Under the pieces are notes generated by a model that was given only the letters and a program-made list of their open reading frames with translations, was not told the origin of the DNA and did not search any database. From Chrysoperla carnea (Eukaryota; Arthropoda; Insecta; Neuroptera; Chrysopidae), in assembly GCF_905475395.1 (NCBI RefSeq), contig NC_058342.1, forward strand, positions 30,710,140-30,774,139: 64,000 nt of DNA, read 5' to 3'. Positions 57,786 to 64,000 of the stretch are shown here, piece after piece; positions within the stretch are counted from its first letter, which is position 1; each line of letters begins with the position of its first letter. The position numbers were made by a program, and so were the translations under genes.

Positions 57786-58469
57786 GAAGCAGTCTTATTT
57801 GCCTGCTACTACTTATAAAGTGCGAAATATCGTAATCTGCGAGTAATGGCTAGTTTTTGTCATAATATTATTTGGGAAGAATATTTCATTAAAAAAAATG
57901 TCAATACATTAAACACAAAACATGCGAAATTTATTGACCAGATTTAGATAATGATTTTGACGTGCGCACTAAATTTATTATTATAATATTATTTATGATT
58001 TTTACAAGTTATTTCAAGTATTTCAACTTTAGTTTTCAATTGGCATGGCGTTGCTGGTTGCCGCATGTAAAGGGGATATTAAATAGCATGTTCTTATATC
58101 TTCAAAACTTTATAATAGTTTTATACATGCAAGTCCTTTGACCATATTATACATTATTATCTGTCAAAAGGAAAGCATTGGTCGTACGACGTGACGTTAT
58201 ACATGCTAGAATGCTTCAGTACTATTTTATTTGAGTTTAGAAATTGTTTTGCGAATTTACCGTTTTATCGAAGGTACATCGTAAATCGTTCATTGATGAT
58301 TCATTTCTCTTAGTGTTGTTACAAGAGTAGTACTACTACCATGGACGCCGCACAGCGGAGTTTTATACCAAATTTCCGGCCAAAAAATAAGGAGGGATGC
58401 TCAAAATTGATTCAAAAGACTATTTAGATACAAAAGTAATTTTTTTAGTCATATTCTACTTCAAACCTA
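57786..58469. other. AT-rich spacer
   Basis: No gene is recognised. Confidence 0.35.
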
Positions 58470-58980
58470 ATAGGGTATTATCGTTAGTCAAAAATAAATC
58501 ATGAAATTTGAAAAAAGTTAAAATTTATGTAAAAATATACTTAAATATTCTGATTTCGAGTCATAAAAGCACATTTTTCTTTTATAATATTAAAATTAAA
58601 AATCGTAATTTTTAAACTGTATATCACGTGACCTAAAACGCGGGTAAGCCCTGCTGTGATGTCATAGCGGTATGAGTCATAGACCATCAATTAGTTCAGT
58701 GTAGACAGCTGGGTATAATATATACATAGATAAGTATTTATATTTATATGATAATCAGATGTCTATGAATATATCTGTCAAAATTATTTGTGTTATTTTG
58801 TATAATGATACCCATATTACGTCATCAAATTGGATGTCCGCGTTTTTGACAGTTTAAAAAAGGTTTAAAATTTAATTTAAGTTTTTGGCAAGAAAGCGTG
58901 TGTAAATAAATTTTTGGTGGCTTTTTATTAGCAAAAACAACATTTTGAAGTACTTTTTCAAAAATATTGGAATACCCTAT
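58470..58980 (-). mobile_element. Family G MITE-like element with TA flanks
   Basis: The termini ATAGGGTATT (58470-58479) and AATACCCTAT (58971-58980) are a perfect inverted pair. Both flanks are TA (58468-58469 and 58981-58982), as expected for a Tc1/mariner-type target duplication. It is 511 bp and non-coding. Inverted relative to the 7-kb and 19-kb copies. Confidence 0.88.
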
Positions 58981-59029
58981 TATTTCATTTTTTCATAGAC
59001 GAAGAAACGAAGCCCAAAAAATGATCAAA
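58981..59029. other. Short spacer
   Basis: Nothing recognisable. Confidence 0.3.
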
Positions 59030-59195
59030 GTTCGAAATGTGAGCAGTAAGTCGTATTTGAATGCGGTTTTCGACATTCGATTCGTTAGAAGTTTTCGAGA
59101 AATTCGTCATGTTATCAGTCCAAACTCGTTACTAGAGGATTTTTAGGATCAAAGGACACGAACATTGAACTGATTATATGACGAATTTCTATTCA
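59030..59195 (+). repeat. Family C fragment
   Basis: It holds the conserved flank ('tgaatgcggttttcgacatt') joined directly to one partial unit ('gagaaattcgtcatgttatc', 'aggacacgaacatt'). Most of the element seen at 15077-15675 is deleted. Confidence 0.75.
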
Positions 59196-59594
59196 CCTTA
59201 GTGATTCCTTGTCCAATTATTCGCATGTATATACATATAGGCAAAGTTCATGACATTTTAGTTTAAATAGTTGCATATTATATTTTATTTAAATCAACAA
59301 TTGATTTATAGCATACAATACATTGTATATAATGACATTATATTTAGGTGTATGACACGGCTTCACCCGATTCAAATAAATTTAGAAAAAGAAACTTATT
59401 AAAAAAATTATTATTAATTTAAAAAAAATTATATTAATTTTTCTAATTTGAAGACTAGTTAATTCGAAATAATTCTTAGCAAACATTAATGACTGTCTAA
59501 TTTATAAAACCTGAAACACATATGAATACATTTCTTATATCTTCACTCTACCAGCATAGAAATTCGTTAAAATACCTCAGAATTAAATAAATAA
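59196..59594. other. AT-rich spacer
   Basis: Nothing recognisable. Confidence 0.3.
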
Positions 59595-59660
59595 ACAATT
59601 GAAAACAAACAATTGACTGACTTAATTGTTGAAATATCCTGTATAGAAAGTGTTGAATAT
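59595..59660 (-). mobile_element. Family A right-end fragment
   Basis: 'gaaaacaaacaattgactga' with the terminal hairpin and 'agtgttgaat'. Only the last about 65 bp of the element is present. Confidence 0.75.
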
Positions 59661-60091
59661 ATAAAAGTGTGCTTGCATTATTTTTAAGTTTGAAAAGTTA
59701 TGACGGCCGAAAGGCCTCTGCGATTGGATGGATTTATTGATTTTTCAACTAACAATATCTTGGAAAGTACGCGTCGGATCTGAATTTGGTAAGAAGCGTT
59801 TTCGTTTATCTTGTTGAGCTTAATCTCGTCGTTTAGTTTTCCAAGGTCAATGGAAGAACACCCTGTAGATTGTATTTAACATGTATAAACCCAGATGTGG
59901 GATGAAGATGGACATAGATGACGAAATTATTAGAATTTCCATTTTTCTACATAGAACATTAAAAACTCAGCGATAGAAAGAAATATATGTATATATAAAG
60001 TGGGCGAACAAAAATATGTCCATCTAAATGGACTATTTTTGTTGACAAAAACCATGATTTATTTATTCACATATATAAAGACGGATTCTTT
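59661..60091. other. Spacer downstream of the candidate exon
   Basis: No gene is recognised. The minus strand has AATAAA at about 60060-60066, just downstream of the candidate exon's stop codon. Confidence 0.3.
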
Positions 60092-60349
60092 TTATTGTTG
60101 TTCGAAGTAAATATTTTTTGGTTTAAGGATTCCGTATAGGAAATCTTCATAAAAACGATTTTTCTTAATGTTTTCCTTTCCAATCGATCGTTTAATTTTG
60201 AACAAGGATGGTAAAGTGTTCTTCTTTCCTTCTTCCGAAGGAAATGCCGGTAGTTCCTTTGTACTGATAATGGAATTTTGTAAAAATTTCTTCAAATGTT
60301 CATCGATCCTTCCTAATAAATGACCAAAATGACCATCGTTAAAATTCAT
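60092..60349 (-). CDS. Candidate terminal exon or small gene, unidentified (85 codons)
   Basis: On minus, from the ATG at 60349-60347 (CAGTACATGA), 85 codons run to TAA at 60092-60094. The open frame continues upstream without stop to about 60418, so this may instead be the last exon of a gene; a pyrimidine-rich tract ending GCGCCAG lies near 60395. The protein begins MNFNDGHFGHLLGRIDEHLK and is rich in K, E, F, L with a basic C-terminal half (KIKRSIGKENIKKNR). No signal peptide, membrane segment or known domain is seen. Base composition is clearly less AT-rich than the neighbourhood and AATAAA motifs occur at and just after the stop. It does not match any repeat in the window. Function unknown. 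Confidence 0.4.
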   Translation of the reverse strand: MNFNDGHFGHLLGRIDEHLKKFLQNSIISTKELPAFPSEEGKKNTLPSLFKIKRSIGKENIKKNRFYEDFLYGILKPKNIYFEQQ

Positions 60350-60498
60350 GTACTGGTCCGTTACCAGGGCGTGGCAAAAGAGGCACCCCCCACTGGCGCA
60401 TAAGAAATAGAGGCGCAAAACAAAACGTATGTTTTTGTTTAAAATAATACGTAAAAGTTACTAAAGAATAATGTAAAAGGCGCTCATTAATTTACATA
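60350..60498. other. Spacer upstream of the candidate exon
   Basis: Positions 60350-60418 keep the same minus frame open. Beyond this the sequence is AT-rich up to the satellite. Confidence 0.3.
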
Positions 60499-62081
60499 AA
60501 GTTAAAGAATTCGATATTTTTGATGACACAGGCAAATTTTATCCGATTTTATTAGAATTTTTTTTGAAACCCACTTATTTTGGGTCATTCTTTTCAGTTG
60601 TGATGTCAATTTTTCGCTAGCTATCACTAATGTGCTTAATTCCAGGACCAGGACTGCACATTCTTGAAACCCATCAGTTCTAGGTTAATTTTGATGCCAA
60701 ATTTGAAAAGTATAACCCAAATTTAGTAGGATTACATACTTGGTTTATCAAAATTGAATCAAGTTTGAATGTGATAGAGCAAATTAAATTTTTTGGATTT
60801 TGATGACGTCATAAAGTTCAAAAATTCGATTTTTTTGATGACACAGGCAAATTTTATCCGATTTTATTGGAATTTTTTTTGAAATCCACTAATTTTGGGT
60901 CATTCTTTTCAGTTGTGATGTCAATTTTTCGCTAGCTATCACTTATGTGCTTAATTCCGGGACCAGGACTGCACATTCTTGAAACCCATCAGTTCTAGGT
61001 TAATTTTGATGCCAAATTTGAAAATTATGACCCGAATTTAGTAGGATTACATACTTGGTTTATCAAAATTGGATAAAATTTGGATGTGATAGAGCAAAAT
61101 TAAATTTTTGAATTCTGATGACGTCATAAAGTTCAAAAATTCGATTTTTTTGATGACACAGGCAAATTTTATCCGATTTTGTTGGAATTTTTTTTGAAAC
61201 CCTCTAATTTTGGGTCATTCTTTTCAGTTGTGATGTCAATTGTTCGCTAGCTATCACTTATGTGCTTAATTCCGGGACCAGAACTGCACATTCTTGAAAC
61301 CCATCAGTTCTAGGTTAATTTTGATGACAAATTTGAAAAGTATAACCCAAATTTAGTAGGATTACATACTTGGTTTATCAAAATTGGATAATATTTGAAT
61401 GTGATAGAGCAAAATTAAATTTTTTGGATTCTCATGACGTCATAAAGTTAAAAAATTCGATTTTTTTGATAACACAGGCAAATTTGATCCGATCTTATTG
61501 GAATTTTTTTTGAAACCCACTAATTTTGGGACATTCTTTTCAGCTGCGATGTCAGTTTTTCGCTAGCTATCACTTACATGCTTAATTCTGGCACCAAGTC
61601 TCCACATTATTGAAACCTATTAGAGCTAGGTCAATTTTGATGACAAATTTAAAAAGTATGACCCGAATTTAGTAGGATTACATACTTGGTTTATCAAAAT
61701 TGGATAAAATTTGGATGTGATAGAGCAAAATTAAATTTTTTGAATTCTGATGACGTCATAAAGTTCAAAAATTCGATTTTTTTGATGACACAGGCAAACT
61801 TTATCCGATTTCATTGAAATTTTTTTTGAAACCCACTAATTTTGGGTCATTCTTTTAAGCTGTGATGTCAATTTTTCGCTAGCTATCACTTATGTGCTTA
61901 ATTCCGGGACCAGGACTGCACATTCTTGAAACCCATCAGTTCTAGGTTAATTTTGATGCCAAATTTGAAAATTATAACCCAAGTTTAGTAGGATTACATA
62001 CTTGGTTTATCAAAATTGAATAAAATTTGGATTTGATAGAGCAAAATTAATTTTTTTGGATTCTGATGACGTCATAAAGTA
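60499..62081 (-). repeat. Satellite family B array, five units of 315-316 bp
   Basis: The landmark 'gtgcttaattccggg' recurs at about 60636, 60951, 61266, 61582 and 61898, intervals of 315, 315, 316 and 316 bp. Each unit has TGACGTCAT, 'gtaggattacatacttggtt' and 'cccatcagttctaggttaat'. Orientation is opposite to 8350-9345. It starts and ends at the same unit phase ('tcataaagt'), giving five whole units. Unit four (about 61437-61750) is the most diverged. Confidence 0.95.
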
Positions 62082-62669
62082 AAAACTCAGCGAAAATCGA
62101 TATACATATCTATAAATATATATAATTTACAAGGTACTGTGAGATTACGGGTCGCAAGAATCCTTTTAAAAAAGTAATAACCTTAAACTAATAAGTCACA
62201 TTGGCTTTTATTGGATAAACAAAGCACAACAGATTTATCGAATTTTTTTAACTCTAACGAATATTTAATCAATATTCGACCTGCGGGGTATTTACCCTTA
62301 ATAAAACCGTCTCAGGGTGAAAGTTTGGATATTTATTTACCACTTACAAATATAAGTATTCAAATTATATTCAAATCCAAAATTTTCATTTTAAGTAGTT
62401 TTTTTTAGCATTATTACACAAATAATAAAATGTTATTAAAATCAAACTTTCCAGACAAATTATTTTTAACGATACAATACTAACGAATATAAATCGTTTA
62501 AATGGGTAATGTCTAACTATGTTTGAAAAACAATCTCCCCTATTTTTTGATAAAACTAAATATGTAATGAAGGAGAATTATTGCTAAAATAATGATAATT
62601 TTAGTACTTTTAGTTATTTACACTACATACATTTTCGTAAAGGATGTCCCACCAATAGCATCGCATTTA
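62082..62669. other. AT-rich spacer
   Basis: The frame 62211-62408 (plus, 65 codons) has a moderately protein-like stretch (IRPAGYLPLIKPSQGESLDI) but no ATG, donor or acceptor that I can justify. Not called. Confidence 0.35.
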
Positions 62670-63120
62670 TCTCTATAAATTATAAATGCGAAAGTAAGGA
62701 TGTTTGTTTGTTTATTTATTTGTTTGTTACGCTTTCACGCTAAAATGAAACTGTACAGCAATATAGCTCATACTTCAGAATAACACATGAGCTATGATTT
62801 ATAAAGATATATTTAAAAATAAATAAAATTCTGACATTTACTTTTTTTAAATTTTTCCAGAAATCTGTAATTTATGGTTCAAAAAGATGGTTATATATGG
62901 AGCAGATCTATAATCATAATGTTGAACCATAAATTAAAGTATTCTGTAAAATAGTTAATGTCAAACCATTCATGGCCAACTTTTCTGATATACTCAATCA
63001 ATTCTGACTATTTTATATTTAACAAAATTGAAAACTGTGCACATCAATGGAGGTAGAGGCTATAAAGCGGTGTTTTTTACTTTAAAGGCCAATGAAACGG
63101 GCGGGTATCAGGCTAGTTTT
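62670..63120 (+). mobile_element. Family F element, subfamily 2, longest copy
   Basis: 'ataaatgcgaaagtaagga', (GTTT)n at about 62700-62728, 'ttacgctttcacgctaaaat', 'cagcaatatagctcatactt', the inverted CAGAAATCTG block, then 'ttcatggccaacttttctga', 'ggctataaagcgg' and the end 'gaaacgggcgggtatcaggc' (63090-63113). No coding region. Confidence 0.82.
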
Positions 63121-63224
63121 AAAAATACTATTAAACGTTCTCCTATTTTTAAATGGTGGACACGAAAATTTTTTTTAAAAATAAATACTGTTTAAATTTC
63201 GTATTAATTTTATATTTTTAAAGT
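63121..63224. other. Short spacer
   Basis: Nothing recognisable. Confidence 0.3.
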
Positions 63225-63745
63225 ACTTCGGCTGTTTGAACCAAAAACCCACGAGTAACGAGTTTGGACTGATTATATGATGAATTTCTCGAAAAATCCA
63301 GGAGGTGACGGGGATACCGTTGCACCAGGTTCCTCTGAGACCAATTCTGCCACGATATTCGTGTTCAGCGATCCCAAAAACTCGTGTTACGAGTTTGGAC
63401 CGATTATTTTCCCAACAATTCCACCAGACAGCGAGGAACCGTTTACCCTGAGCATCAGGTACCTCTGAGACCAATTCTGTTACAATATTCGTGTTCAGCG
63501 ACCCCAAAAACCTCCATATAACAAGTTTGAAACCTTTTCCATCACTATTTACCGAATTGTGAGTTTAATATTAACGGTAAATTTAAAATCCAATTATAAA
63601 ATGCATATTAATTATGCTAATTGCATATTTGTAATTTCTTATAAATCAGATTAGGTCACAAAATTTCCTGACGCTCTAACGAATCGAATGTCGAAAACCG
63701 CATTTAAATCTGACTTACTGCTCAAATTTTTCGAACTTCGTCTAA
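63225..63745 (-). repeat. Family C element, inverted counterpart of 15077-15675
   Basis: Two 131-bp units (landmark 'gagtttgga' at 63260 and 63391) are followed by the unique flank ('ccatcactatttaccgaatt', 'aaatttcctgacgctctaac', 'cgaaaaccgcattt'). In reverse complement this matches the flank-then-units order of the 15-kb copy. Frames at 63175-63507 and 63277-63468 are repeat artefacts. Confidence 0.85.
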
Positions 63746-64000
63746 TATAACGTAACTCGCTAGCAGTTACCCATCCGTTATGTAGTGGATAAAACTGTAT
63801 GTACGCAGTTTCTCGTTTTGAACTCCCTGTATATACAAATTTAAAAAATTACCATTTACACAACACAAGAATAAAGTAAATTGCTTGACAGAATGATTTT
63901 TCATATTTCCACATAATTTATGAACAGAAAAACATTTGATGTTTTATTGTATATTTTGAACGTAGAACATATTGAACGTAGAACATTACGTAGAAGGTTA
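63746..64000. other. AT-rich end of window
   Basis: Nothing recognisable. A short 'gaacgtagaacat' direct repeat lies at 63958-63970 and 63973-63985. Confidence 0.35.

Noticed and set aside
62211-62408. 65-codon plus frame
   Set aside because: Some protein-like residues but the nominal start is TTG and no splice sites could be justified.
33332-64000. Mature TGF-beta ligand exon on plus
   Set aside because: I looked for a cysteine-knot-like frame and a WI-APxG-type motif and found none; short exons could still be missed.

Overview
The window looks like nuclear DNA of an insect (or a close arthropod). It is very AT-rich, intron-bearing and packed with short non-autonomous repeats. It has nuclear tRNA-Trp genes, tRNA-derived SINEs, TTAGG-type pentamer runs and one exon of an activin/inhibin-beta-like TGF-beta precursor that ends in a consensus GTAAGT splice donor. 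There is no bacterial gene organisation. The species cannot be named from the sequence alone.

Layout. 0-5 kb: three 72-nt tRNA-Trp(CCA) genes (two on minus, one diverged on plus) among repeats, including one element nested inside another. 5-15 kb: AT-rich DNA with a terminal-inverted-repeat element (family G), a 315-bp satellite (family B) carrying a TTGGG run, a small 128-bp hairpin MITE, a 320-bp tandem duplication (K) and an 0.8-kb fold-back element (J). 15-31 kb: 131-bp minisatellite elements (C), tRNA-derived SINEs with telomere-like tails, DINE-like elements (A), RTE-tail-like elements (F) and a hairpin element. 31.6-33.3 kb: 5' leader with three upstream ORFs and the first coding exon of the TGF-beta-family gene on plus. 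The rest of that gene was not found, so its intron probably runs far to the right. 33.3-64 kb: repeat-filled DNA with a second SINE family, further A/F/G/C elements, fold-back elements, an (AT)n tract, a 306-bp satellite (E) and five units of the 315-bp satellite (B). A possible terminal exon of an unknown gene lies near 60.1-60.35 kb on minus.

Most of the sequence can be assigned to about a dozen recurring families. No transposase, reverse transcriptase or Rep/helicase ORF was seen, so every mobile family here is represented only by non-autonomous or truncated copies. Family letters (A-N) are local labels used across entries. The strongest single observations are the SINE family whose 3' tail is CCTAA telomere-type repeat, with clear target-site duplications, and the abundant DINE/Helentron-like family with a GTCY microsatellite and a 3' hairpin.
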